Assembly: GCA_942491735.1 (NCBI GenBank) | Contig: CALOCN010000001.1 | Location: 806,001-870,000, forward strand | Source of the DNA: CALOCN01 sp942491735 | Lineage (GTDB): Bacteria > Eisenbacteria > RBG-16-71-46 > JABDJR01 | DNA length: 64,000 nt | Direction of reading: 5' to 3' | Shown here: positions 17,522-25,162 of the stretch, piece after piece | Position numbering within the stretch: the stretch's first letter is position 1 | Layout of the letters: the number at the start of each line of letters is the position of its first letter | Position numbers and translations under genes: made by a program | The notes under the pieces: model-generated | What the model saw: the letters and a program-made list of their open reading frames with translations, nothing else | Told to the model about the DNA's origin: nothing | The model's database searches: none

Positions 17522-17941
17522 ATGGCTGATCTCAAAGGAACCAAGACCCACCAGAACCTGAAGGACGCATTTGCCGGGGAGTCCCAGGCCAATCGTCGCT
17601 ACCTCTACTTCGCGAAGGTGGCCGACGTCGAAGGCTACCCGGAAGTGGCCGGCAACTTCCGCGAGACCGCGGAAGGGGAAACCGGACACGCCCACGGTCA
17701 CCTCGACTACCTCAAGAGCGTTGGGGATCCGGCCACCGATCTGCCGATCGGCGACACCGAGTCCAACCTCAAGGCCGCGGTGGCCGGCGAGACCCACGAG
17801 TACACCGAGATGTACCCGGGGATGGCCAAGACGGCGCGGGACGAGGGATTCGCGGAGATCGCGGACTGGTTCGAGACCCTCGCCAAGGCGGAGAAGTCCC
17901 ACGCGGGTCGCTTCCAGAGCATGCTCGAGAGCATTTCGTAG
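17522..17941 (+). CDS. rubrerythrin-family diiron protein lacking the rubredoxin domain
   Basis: 139 residues, entirely a ferritin-like four-helix diiron domain. Ligand motifs are visible: 'FAGESQANRRYLYF' (first Glu), 'AEGETGHAHGH' (ExxH), 'GETHEYTEMYPG' and 'EKSHAGRF' (ExxH). The C-terminal rubredoxin Fe(Cys)4 domain of classical rubrerythrin is absent, as in sulerythrin-type proteins. It reduces H2O2 to water; electrons must come from a separate donor, plausibly the adjacent Fe-S protein. The start has AAGGAG upstream. It is probably expressed from the PerR-like promoter and followed by a strong hairpin that would favour its transcript over the downstream genes. Confidence 0.88.
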   Translation: MADLKGTKTHQNLKDAFAGESQANRRYLYFAKVADVEGYPEVAGNFRETAEGETGHAHGHLDYLKSVGDPATDLPIGDTESNLKAAVAGETHEYTEMYPGMAKTARDEGFAEIADWFETLAKAEKSHAGRFQSMLESIS

Positions 17942-17951
17942 ATCGGACTCC

Positions 17952-17979
17952 GGGGTGCCCCTGTTCGCGGGGGCACCCC
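17952..17979 (+). terminator. intercistronic hairpin after rubrerythrin
   Basis: A perfect 10-bp inverted repeat, GGGGTGCCCC (17952-17961) and GGGGCACCCC (17970-17979), with an 8-nt loop, starts 11 nt after the stop codon and is followed by TTCCCTTT. It can act as a partial terminator or 3' stabiliser, giving more rubrerythrin mRNA than mRNA for the two following genes. Confidence 0.65.
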
Positions 17980-18010
17980 TTCCCTTTCGCTCCCAGTGTG
18001 GGGGGATTCC

Positions 18011-19366
18011 ATGAGCGACGAACGCCCCATTTCGTACAGCCCCACCGACGGCCTGACCTACGACCCCGACGATCCCAAGTACTGGGATGCCGAGGCGCTC
18101 CAGGCCGAGATCACCCGCACCTTCGAGGTGTGCCACGGCTGTCGCATGTGCTTCAAGTTCTGCGACGCCTTCCCGAAGCTCTTCGAGTACATCGACGAGC
18201 GGCACGACGGCGATGTTCGCAAGCTCAACGACACCGAGACCGAAGCGGTCATGAACGACTGTTTCCAGTGCAAGCTGTGCGAGGTGCAGTGCCCCTACAC
18301 GGTGCGCGACAACCACGAATACCAGCTCGACTTTCCCCGGCTGGTCCACCGCTACGACGCCCAGCGCGCGCGGCGGGACGGGGTGGCCTTCCGTGACAAG
18401 GTGCTGGGCGATCCGGATACCGCGGCCAAGATGGCCCGGGCCAGTTTCGGGATGGCCAACACCATGAATCGGGTAGGGGCTCACCGCTGGTTCATGGAGA
18501 AGGCGCTCGGCGTCCATCGCGACAAGCTTCTGCCGGATTTCGCCGCGGAGACATTCGAAGCCTGGGCCGGCAAGGAGGGTCTGATCGGTGAGCCCGGGGG
18601 AGAAGTGGTGGTCTTCCAGACCTGCTACGTCCAGAACAACGAACCCCAGGTGGGGAAGGACACGGTCGAGGTCCTCAGGACCAATGGGCTCGACACCCGG
18701 TGCGCCAAGGGGCTCAAGTGCTGCGGCATGCCGGCCTGGGAGCACGGTGACCTGGAAGGTCTGCGCAAGCAGGCCCGCGCCAACCTGGACACGCTGCTCC
18801 CCCATGTGGATGCCGGCAGCAAGGTGGCGGTCATCAACCCCACCTGCTCCATGATGATGCGTCGTGAATACCCGGAGCTGGTCGCCACCGCGGATCGGGA
18901 GCGCGCGACCCGTCTGGCCGAGGCGGTGGTCGACCCCAGCGAGCTTCTCTGGTCCATCCGCAAGGAGGACCGTTTCAACACGAACTTCCGCAGCACCCCC
19001 GGTGCGGTGGGGTACCACGCCCCCTGTCATCTCCGCGCCCAGGGGATCGGGTTCAAGGGTCGGGACCTCATGAAGAAGATCCCCGGCACCCGGGCCACCA
19101 CCACCATGGAGTGCTGCGGCCACGACGGCACCTATGCCATGACCGTCGAGGGGTTCGATGCGTCCCAGCGCATCGGCAAGAAGGCCCTGGAGGGCGTGGC
19201 CCAGAACGAGGCGGGACTCTGCGTCACGGACTGTCCGCTTGCCGCACTGCAGTTCCGCCAGCACGCCGGGATGGAAACCCTGCATCCCATGTCCGTCCTG
19301 GCGCGTGCCTACCGGGAAGACGGATTCCCGGGGAAGGTTCCGCACCCCGAGGCATCGGAGGAATAA
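18011..19366 (+). CDS. Fe-S oxidoreductase, GlpC/HdrD-like (CCG domains)
   Basis: A 451-residue cytoplasmic protein. Two [4Fe-4S] ferredoxin motifs lie near the N-terminus ('CHGCRMCFKFCDAFP' and 'CFQCKLCEVQCPY'). Two CCG-type cysteine-rich domains follow ('CCGMPAWEHGD...', 'PTCSMMM', 'HAPCHLRAQG', 'ECCGHDGTYAM', 'CPLA'), as in glycerol-3-phosphate dehydrogenase subunit C and heterodisulfide reductase subunits. The gene order rubrerythrin / this protein / DUF3501 is a recurrent trio, so it probably feeds electrons to the rubrerythrin. GGGGGA lies just before the ATG at 18011. Its TAA overlaps the next ATG (TAATG). Confidence 0.85.
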   Translation: MSDERPISYSPTDGLTYDPDDPKYWDAEALQAEITRTFEVCHGCRMCFKFCDAFPKLFEYIDERHDGDVRKLNDTETEAVMNDCFQCKLCEVQCPYTVRDNHEYQLDFPRLVHRYDAQRARRDGVAFRDKVLGDPDTAAKMARASFGMANTMNRVGAHRWFMEKALGVHRDKLLPDFAAETFEAWAGKEGLIGEPGGEVVVFQTCYVQNNEPQVGKDTVEVLRTNGLDTRCAKGLKCCGMPAWEHGDLEGLRKQARANLDTLLPHVDAGSKVAVINPTCSMMMRREYPELVATADRERATRLAEAVVDPSELLWSIRKEDRFNTNFRSTPGAVGYHAPCHLRAQGIGFKGRDLMKKIPGTRATTTMECCGHDGTYAMTVEGFDASQRIGKKALEGVAQNEAGLCVTDCPLAALQFRQHAGMETLHPMSVLARAYREDGFPGKVPHPEASEE

Positions 19367-19926
19367 TGCCCGCACCGGTGAGCCGCAACGAGATCGTCGA
19401 CTTCGAAACCTATCGCGAGCGCCGGGACGAGGTCCGGGCCCGGGTCATGGAGGCCAAGAGCCTGCGTCGGATCCTGGTCGGGGACCATCTGACCTTCCTG
19501 TTCGAGAACCGGGAAACCACGCGCTACCAGATCCAGGAGATGATGCTGGCCGAACGCATCGTCAAGGAGTCGGCGATCCAGCACGAGATCGAGACCTACA
19601 ACGGGCTTCTGGGTGGGCCCGGCACCCTGGCCTGTTCCCTGCTCATCGCCATCGAGGAGAAGGATGATCGCCCCCGGCTCCTGGCCGAGTGGCTACCGCT
19701 TCCCGACCATCTCTATGTCCGGTTGGAAGGCGGGGAACGCATCTACGCGGCCTACGACCGCGAACAGATCGGGGATGATCGGTTGAGCGCGGTGCAGTAC
19801 CTGCGGTTCGATACCGGGGGCCGGGTACCGGTCGCGGTGGGGACGGACTTCCCCCCGCTCGACGGTGATGTGGAACTCACCCCGGCCCAGCGCAAGGCGT
19901 TCGCCGGGGACCTCGCCGAGCGCTGA
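19366..19926 (+). CDS. DUF3501 family protein
   Basis: 186 residues matching the DUF3501 pattern: 'YRERRDEVRARVMEAKSLRR', 'VGDHLTFLFENRETTRYQIQ', 'EMMLAERIV' and 'EIETYNGLL'. Biochemical function is not established. The family is almost always found beside rubrerythrin and the CCG Fe-S oxidoreductase, which supports a role in peroxide reduction or in maturation of these proteins. The start overlaps the preceding stop by one base, so translation is coupled. Confidence 0.85.
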   Translation: MPAPVSRNEIVDFETYRERRDEVRARVMEAKSLRRILVGDHLTFLFENRETTRYQIQEMMLAERIVKESAIQHEIETYNGLLGGPGTLACSLLIAIEEKDDRPRLLAEWLPLPDHLYVRLEGGERIYAAYDREQIGDDRLSAVQYLRFDTGGRVPVAVGTDFPPLDGDVELTPAQRKAFAGDLAER

Positions 19927-19951
19927 TCCGGTCTTTCTCCCGGACCGGATC
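19925..19951 (+). terminator. candidate terminator of the rubrerythrin operon
   Basis: A 9-bp inverted repeat, GATCCGGTC (19925-19933) and GACCGGATC (19943-19951), with a 9-nt loop, begins inside the DUF3501 stop codon. There is no U-tract, so it is a weak candidate. It ends just before the -10-like TACCAT (19957-19962) that precedes the channel gene by eight nt. Confidence 0.4.
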
Positions 19952-19970
19952 TCGGCTACCATCCTGCGCC

Positions 19971-20990
19971 ATGCGTGTCCTGAAACGGTTCCCCCGCGTT
20001 GTCCTCCATGCCGTTGCCCTGCTGGGTCTGCTCGTCTCCGTGCCTTCGATGGCCCAGGATGTGGACCTTGTGAGCTCCCGTCCTCCCGGCGACGGGCCCA
20101 CGGAGATCTCGGTTTCGTTCTATCTCATTGACCTCATGCGGGTCATCGATGTGGACGAGACCTTCGAGGCCGATGTGTTTCTCGTGGGCAGCTGGAAGGA
20201 CTCGCGTCTCGCCGGTGACCGGGTTCGGGTGCTCCCCATGGACTCGGTCTGGATGCCCCGGTTGATCGCCTTCAACCGTCGTGACATCGAGCACACGCTG
20301 CCTGAGGAAGTGACCGTCCAACCGGACGGGACGGTCATCTACCGCCAACGCATCATGGGAACATTCGCCTCTCCGCTCGACCTCAAACGCTTTCCCCTCG
20401 ACACCCAGAGCCTGGAGGTGAAGTTCGTCATCTACGGGTCGTCCACGGACGAGGTGGTTCTGGTTCCGAACCCGGAGCTCACGGCCGAGCGGAATCCCAA
20501 CCTGGCCATCCGGGACTGGACGGTTGCCGACCTGGAACAGGAGCAGGGGGTCTTCGATGCGGCGCCGGGGGCCCCAAGGTTGTCCATGCTCAGCTTCCGC
20601 GTCGACGTCAGACGCGTGGCTTCCTACTACGTGGTGCAGATGCTCATTCCGCTCCTGTTGATCGTCTGCATGTCCTGGATCGTCTTCTGGATCGATCCCA
20701 ACATCATTCCCACCCGCATGAGCGTGAGCGTGACCACGGTACTCACCCTGATCGCCTACCGCTTCATGGTCAATGCGCTCATGCCCAAGTTGCCCTACCT
20801 GACCCTGGTGGATCACATTCTCCTGGGAGCGACCCTGCTCGTAGCGGTTTCGCTGGTGCTGATGACGATCGGAACGTATCGGGTGAACCACGATCAGGCG
20901 GAGGCGGTGAAAAGGACGGATCGCGTGGCCCGGATCGTGTTGCCTCTCGCCTTCGTGGTCATGCTGGTCGGTCTCGCGCGGTTCAGCTGA
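19971..20990 (+). CDS. pentameric ligand-gated ion channel (prokaryotic Cys-loop homologue)
   Basis: A 339-residue protein with the architecture of bacterial pLGICs such as GLIC and ELIC. A signal peptide (about 1-28, SMAQ) is followed by a β-sandwich ligand-binding domain to about 215. The Pro-loop 'LKRFPLDTQ' (about 138-146) lacks the flanking cysteines, as in all prokaryotic members. Four transmembrane helices follow: TM1 219-240, pore-lining TM2 246-266 ('IPTRMSVSVTTVLTLIAYRF'), TM3 277-299 and a short TM4 320-338. It would form a cation- or anion-conducting pentamer in the inner membrane; the ligand is not predictable. A -10-like TACCAT lies eight nt before the ATG, suggesting a leaderless mRNA. 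Confidence 0.88.
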   Translation: MRVLKRFPRVVLHAVALLGLLVSVPSMAQDVDLVSSRPPGDGPTEISVSFYLIDLMRVIDVDETFEADVFLVGSWKDSRLAGDRVRVLPMDSVWMPRLIAFNRRDIEHTLPEEVTVQPDGTVIYRQRIMGTFASPLDLKRFPLDTQSLEVKFVIYGSSTDEVVLVPNPELTAERNPNLAIRDWTVADLEQEQGVFDAAPGAPRLSMLSFRVDVRRVASYYVVQMLIPLLLIVCMSWIVFWIDPNIIPTRMSVSVTTVLTLIAYRFMVNALMPKLPYLTLVDHILLGATLLVAVSLVLMTIGTYRVNHDQAEAVKRTDRVARIVLPLAFVVMLVGLARFS

Positions 20991-21005
20991 GGCCCGGGGA
21001 GTGCG

Positions 21006-21014
21006 TGATAGACT
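21006..21014 (+). promoter_or_regulatory. extended -10 promoter, leaderless start of the SGNH gene
   Basis: TGATAGACT (TG-n-TAGACT) ends six nt before the ATG at 21021. The core TAGACTTCC is shared with the minus-strand promoters at 3724-3739 and 23395-23410. No Shine-Dalgarno sequence is present. Confidence 0.5.
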
Positions 21015-21020
21015 TCCCGG

Positions 21021-22940
21021 ATGAAGAGTCCCCTGCTCGCGTTTTCCCTCATCCTCGTCTCCCTCGCCGTATTCCCCCCCACCGTGCAGGCCCAGGATTT
21101 CCGCGCCCTGCGCGACCCACGGCCGGTGGACCCTCAGGCCAAGCTCCAGTTGACTCCCATGGGGTCCGCGCCGCTCACCGTGCGCGTACTCCTGGCCGGG
21201 GACAGTTGGGCGCAGTACATGTGGGACGACGGCTCCCACAACGACCTGTTCGACAAGTTCGGCCACCAGGACAAACGCGCCCTCAGCATTTCCCTGGACG
21301 ACGATCCGGGTCCCGGCTACACGGGCACCGGGTATGCGGTTTCGGGGAGCGAGGCTCGCCAGTGGGTGGACACCGCGAACTATCCCTGGATTGCCAACCT
21401 CAATGCCGCCATTGCCGCCAACCCCGACGTGGATCTCGTCCTGCTGAGCATCGGGGGAAACGACGCCCTGGCCGGGAAGTCCGACGGGGGCTGGTACAAG
21501 GACATGGATCTCGATGTCCCGGGTTCCGAGGACGCCTTCTTCGATCAGCTCGAGGACGACACGATGCAGATCGTCGATACCATCCTCGCCCAGCGCGCCG
21601 GGATGCGGGTGGTCCTCTCCAGCTACGACTATCCCAACTTCAATGTGGGTTTCTGGTGCTTCGTGTACGCCTGTCCCAAGCGGGACGACCTGAGCCGCGA
21701 CCCCGGCGGTGATCCCATCACCGACCAGGAACTGAACCAGATGATGGTCACCATCGAGACGATCCGGTTGGGGTGGGTGAACAACGAACCCCGGCTCCTT
21801 TTCGATCACGCGGTCGGCCTCATGCACCACCACTACGGGGATGGTCAGACCGGGCCGGGACTGCTTCCTTTTCCAGGCCAGGACGGGCCGGACTACCTGC
21901 CGTTTCCCGGGGGCAATATCGTCCGTCCCACCCTGCGCAGCAACTTCCGGGTTCCGCTGGTCGACGCGGACCCCATCCATCTGGACGCCGAGGGCTACCA
22001 GGTCAAGATCTCCAGCCAGATCCAGACCCACTTCTTTCCCGAGTTCCGTGGAACCTTCACCGAGTCGTTTGCCTCGGAGGGGGGCACGCGCGACGGATGG
22101 ACCGATGGCACCACCGTCTCCACGACCGGGATCCGGGTCGGGCAGGATCCCGCCGGCGCGCCGGTGGGACTGGTTTCCTTCGACACCGGAACCATCCCGG
22201 ACGGCGCCACCGTGCAATCGGCCTCCCTCTATCTCATCCGCACGGCCGGGCAGGGGACGAGCCCGTTCCAGTCCGGGGCCCTGGGCACCGCTCAGCTCGA
22301 CGTGGCGACCGGAAGTTTTGGCGCACCGTCGGTGGAAGCGTCCGATCCTGGCGCCGCGGCCACCGCGCTGGACGTGGCGGACGTCGCCGGTTCGGCCCGT
22401 TCCAACGGGTACGCGGTGCGATTCGACCTGGACGCCTCCGGCCTCGCCGCGCTCAACGACACCGGGATCACCCAGTTCCGGATCAGCTTCCCCGGTGCCG
22501 GTGCGTCCGGTCCCGACGCGGTGACCTTCGCCGTGGGGGGCACCTCCCCGGTGAGCTACGCATTACCCACCCTGGCCGACTACATGGGCTCGGCCGGCCC
22601 GTTCCTGGATGTGGCCTACACCGTGCCCACCACGGTGCCGGGTCAGCCCACGGTTGCGGTCCTGCCCCTGTTGAGTCCCGCCACCCCCAATCCGGTCCGG
22701 GGCTCCACCAGCCTGCCCTTTGTCACCGGAGCGACCGGGCATGTGCGACTGACCCTGTTCGACGTGCGGGGACGGGTGGTGCGCACGCTGATCGACGAAG
22801 TCCGAGGCGCGGGCGCCCACACCCTGACCTGGGACGCACGTGACGATCGGGGTCAGCGGGTGGCCCCGGGGGTCTACCTGGCCCGGCTGGTCGCGGAGGG
22901 GCGAAGCCGGACCCAGCGGTTGGTGGTGCTGGGGCGCTAG
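21021..22940 (+). CDS. secreted SGNH/GDSL hydrolase with FlgD-like C-terminal domain
   Basis: A 639-residue exported protein. The signal peptide ends TVQAQ. The SGNH domain (about 50-350) shows block I 'LLAGDSWAQ' (Ser nucleophile), block III 'LLSIGGNDAL' (Asn) and block V 'DADPIHLDAEGY' (Asp-x-x-His), so the esterase/lipase catalytic set is present. A β-sandwich of about 200 residues follows, then the FlgD-like/T9SS-like domain ('TPNPVRGSTSLPF', 'LFDVRGRVVRTLI', 'GAHTLTWDARDDRG', 'GVYLARLV'). The substrate may be an acyl or acetyl ester on an extracellular polymer; this is a family-level inference. Confidence 0.8.
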   Translation: MKSPLLAFSLILVSLAVFPPTVQAQDFRALRDPRPVDPQAKLQLTPMGSAPLTVRVLLAGDSWAQYMWDDGSHNDLFDKFGHQDKRALSISLDDDPGPGYTGTGYAVSGSEARQWVDTANYPWIANLNAAIAANPDVDLVLLSIGGNDALAGKSDGGWYKDMDLDVPGSEDAFFDQLEDDTMQIVDTILAQRAGMRVVLSSYDYPNFNVGFWCFVYACPKRDDLSRDPGGDPITDQELNQMMVTIETIRLGWVNNEPRLLFDHAVGLMHHHYGDGQTGPGLLPFPGQDGPDYLPFPGGNIVRPTLRSNFRVPLVDADPIHLDAEGYQVKISSQIQTHFFPEFRGTFTESFASEGGTRDGWTDGTTVSTTGIRVGQDPAGAPVGLVSFDTGTIPDGATVQSASLYLIRTAGQGTSPFQSGALGTAQLDVATGSFGAPSVEASDPGAAATALDVADVAGSARSNGYAVRFDLDASGLAALNDTGITQFRISFPGAGASGPDAVTFAVGGTSPVSYALPTLADYMGSAGPFLDVAYTVPTTVPGQPTVAVLPLLSPATPNPVRGSTSLPFVTGATGHVRLTLFDVRGRVVRTLIDEVRGAGAHTLTWDARDDRGQRVAPGVYLARLVAEGRSRTQRLVVLGR

Positions 22941-23359
22941 CGATCGCTGAAGTCGAACGGAAGCATGAAACGGGACGGTACCGGTTCGCCGCCGTGGATG
23001 GCCGGGTTGAACGTCCACTCCCTGACCGCCTTCATGGCCGCCTCCTGCATGGTCGCACTGGCCGTCGTCTCACTCTCGACCAGCTTGAGGTCTGTCACCT
23101 TCCCCGTCTCATCGAGGTCCACCTCGATCACCACCATCCCTCCCATGATGCTGTCGTCCGGCATCGCGACCGCTGTCTTGTGACGGACCGTGGGGGGGGA
23201 ATCGAACCGGGCCAGGGACGGATCGTCGATCGCGGTTGGTGCCGGCGCGGGGGCTCCCGCGGGGGAGACCTCGGCCTGGGGTTCGGGCGTCGAGGAGCAT
23301 CCGACGCAGAGCCCCAGCAGGAGCATGGGAACGATGCGTTGCGAGCCATACCTGAACAT
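22937..23359 (-). CDS. lipoprotein with TonB C-terminal domain
   Basis: A 140-residue lipoprotein (lipobox LCVGC, Cys about 21), then a Pro/Ala-rich linker and a TonB_C-like domain at about 70-137 ('GGMVVIEVDLDETGKVTDLKL', 'AAMKAVREWTFNPAIHGGEPV'). Unlike TonB it has no inner-membrane anchor, so it cannot transmit proton-motive force; such proteins are usually annotated 'energy transducer TonB' but are likely structural. AAGGGG lies before the ATG, and a candidate promoter 41 nt further upstream. It ends convergently with the SGNH gene, overlapping by four nt. Confidence 0.72.
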   Translation of the reverse strand: MFRYGSQRIVPMLLLGLCVGCSSTPEPQAEVSPAGAPAPAPTAIDDPSLARFDSPPTVRHKTAVAMPDDSIMGGMVVIEVDLDETGKVTDLKLVESETTASATMQEAAMKAVREWTFNPAIHGGEPVPSRFMLPFDFSDR

Positions 23360-23394
23360 TGCGTTTCCCCTTCCGGAACGTTGCCGAGACCGAT

Positions 23395-23410
23395 CGCGGA
23401 AGTCTAGCAG
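23395..23410 (-). promoter_or_regulatory. candidate extended -10 promoter (shared 16-mer)
   Basis: The minus strand reads CTGCTAGACTTCCGCG, identical to 3724-3739, containing TGCTAGACT at 23401-23409. It lies 41 nt upstream of the TonB-type lipoprotein ATG and just after the stop of the next minus-strand gene. Confidence 0.42.
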
Positions 23411-23414
23411 ACAC

Positions 23415-24959
23415 TCAGTCGACCAGGGTCACCCGTGCGGTGCGCGTTCCGTTCGCTGATTCCAGCTTCAGGAAGTACACGCCGTTGGGAGTCCCCGAGG
23501 GTTGCCAGGTGATGTCGTGGTGTCCGGCGTTCCTCGAATCGTTGACGAGGGAAGCGATGCGCCGTCCCGAGATGTCGAAGACGTCCACCCGGACCGGACC
23601 GGCCTCGGGAAGGGCGAAGGCCACGGCGATGCGGCCCGGGTCGGTCGCGGATTCGATGCGGAGATCCAGCGGCGTGTTCCAGGCGGACTCCCGATCGGAC
23701 CGTCCCCGTTTGCGCTGGTTCCCGACAATGCGGACGCAGTCCCCGGTGGAGAATTCGCTGCCGTCCAGGAAGGCACCGGTCAGGGTCAGCGTGGGAGTGT
23801 CGCCGGCCTCGAGTTCGCCCAGGGCCTCGGCGATGGCCTCCGAACTGAACTTGAGAAGCAGATCCTGGCTTCCATCCGGCCCGCGGGCCTCGCAGGCGCA
23901 GCCATCCTCGACCGGGGATGTGACGTCTCCGTAGCCGTGGCTGAGCGCCGGCGCACCCTCCAGACGCAGGCTGGAGATGTCGATGTCGTGCACGTCGAGA
24001 TCGCCGGCAAGGCTCAGCGCCACCGGCAGGGATCCCCTGGACTTGGGGTTGAACGCATTCGGGCAGTCATCCGGCTTGATGTCGAGACTGGCCGCGATGG
24101 GAGGAGGAAGTGCGCCCCCGACCTCGAGGGCGAGTCCGGTCCCGTCCTGGACGAGCTCGAGGGTGAGGCCGTCCACCGTCGGCAGGGCCAGGGAAGCGAA
24201 GGAACCGGTCACTTCGCCCGCGACCAGGTCGAACCGCTCGCCGCCGCTTGGCAGATAGCCGCCCACGAAGGCGATGGTCAAGTTGCCCCCGGCCATGAGC
24301 GGAGACGGGCTTGTGTGCGAGATCCGGTCGTAGTCCGAAGCTCCCGCGATCTCCAGGAGGAGTTGGCATTCAGGTCGCAGGTCGAGGCCGCCCGCCGTAG
24401 TGATCCGCAGGTCCAGCGCTCCGGTGGTACCGGGGCCGGTTCCGGGGCTCAGGGTTCCCTGACAGCGGAGCGACGGGGTCTCGACAAAGGCCCCGTTGCC
24501 GTAGAGCGACCCGCCGGTGCTCACCGAGAGTCCGGTCCCGGACCCTCCGGCGGCGGTGATGCCGGTGCCGCTGCCCAGCACCAGACTGCCGAAGGAACCC
24601 ACCGAGACGGCGTCCGATGATCCGATCCGGCCCGTTTCCAGGACCAGGGTTGCAGGAGCGGTGAGCCCCACCCGCACATTGGCCTCGAACGCGTCGTGGG
24701 TCGAGAGGGCGACGTGCCCACCATCCACGGCCAGGAGGGCAATGCGTTCGACGGTGGCGGGATCGGTCGCATCGACCGCCATTGTTGCGTCCGCGTCGAA
24801 CACGGCGAAGTCGAAGAAGAGGCTCGGGTACCCGATGCCGATCCAGTTGCCGGGATCTTCCCAGGATCCGCCCCCGGGGTTGTCCCAGAAGTAGAACCCG
24901 GCCTGGGCCGGAGTGACGGTGGCAAGGAGGAGAACGGTCAGAAGCAGGAACCGTGGCAT
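23415..24959 (-). CDS. secreted β-rich protein with FlgD-like C-terminal domain
   Basis: 514 residues with a Sec signal peptide (ends TPAQA). The N-terminal part ('FYFWDNPGGGSWEDPGNW') and the Gly/Ser-rich strand-turn repeats to about 270 look like a right-handed β-helix or autotransporter-associated repeat. Residues about 285-420 are a separate domain starting 'ASLDIKPDDCPNAFNPKSRG', a motif common in exported proteins of environmental bacteria. The last ~80 residues are a FlgD-like/T9SS-like domain ('VDVFDISGRRIASLV', 'GHHDITWQPSG', 'GVYFLKLE'). No catalytic site is recognised. Confidence 0.72.
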   Translation of the reverse strand: MPRFLLLTVLLLATVTPAQAGFYFWDNPGGGSWEDPGNWIGIGYPSLFFDFAVFDADATMAVDATDPATVERIALLAVDGGHVALSTHDAFEANVRVGLTAPATLVLETGRIGSSDAVSVGSFGSLVLGSGTGITAAGGSGTGLSVSTGGSLYGNGAFVETPSLRCQGTLSPGTGPGTTGALDLRITTAGGLDLRPECQLLLEIAGASDYDRISHTSPSPLMAGGNLTIAFVGGYLPSGGERFDLVAGEVTGSFASLALPTVDGLTLELVQDGTGLALEVGGALPPPIAASLDIKPDDCPNAFNPKSRGSLPVALSLAGDLDVHDIDISSLRLEGAPALSHGYGDVTSPVEDGCACEARGPDGSQDLLLKFSSEAIAEALGELEAGDTPTLTLTGAFLDGSEFSTGDCVRIVGNQRKRGRSDRESAWNTPLDLRIESATDPGRIAVAFALPEAGPVRVDVFDISGRRIASLVNDSRNAGHHDITWQPSGTPNGVYFLKLESANGTRTARVTLVD

Positions 24960-25162
24960 GAAAGCACCTCACGGTTCCCTGTTAGCGCCCAATGAGACGC
25001 GAGTCCCATGGTGAAGAAGTCGGTGCCCGGGGCGGGGCACTTTACGCACGGTGATTGCAGCGCGGGAGTCGTTGCGCGAAATGACGCGCGGAACCGGTGC
25101 GGGGAACGAACGGCATTGTAAACCGCCCGACTTGGCGCCGATCGGGCGTTCTGCCTTCCGAT
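24960..25162. other. intergenic stretch between the β-rich protein gene and typA
   Basis: About 200 bases without a credible gene. It contains a small inverted repeat, GTGCCC (25023-25028) and GGGCAC (25035-25040), followed on the minus strand by a pyrimidine-rich run, which could terminate typA transcription, and GATCGG/CCGATC arms right after the typA stop. Nothing else is recognisable. Confidence 0.35.

Noticed and set aside
17306..19375. A 689-codon minus-strand frame across rubrerythrin, the Fe-S oxidoreductase and Fur
   Set aside because: Three well-recognised plus-strand proteins with proper ribosome sites occupy this DNA; the antisense frame has no known motifs. The same applies to long antisense frames at 3620-5440, 6285-8294, 19956-22217, 25097-27052, 27242-29689 and 40208-41656.
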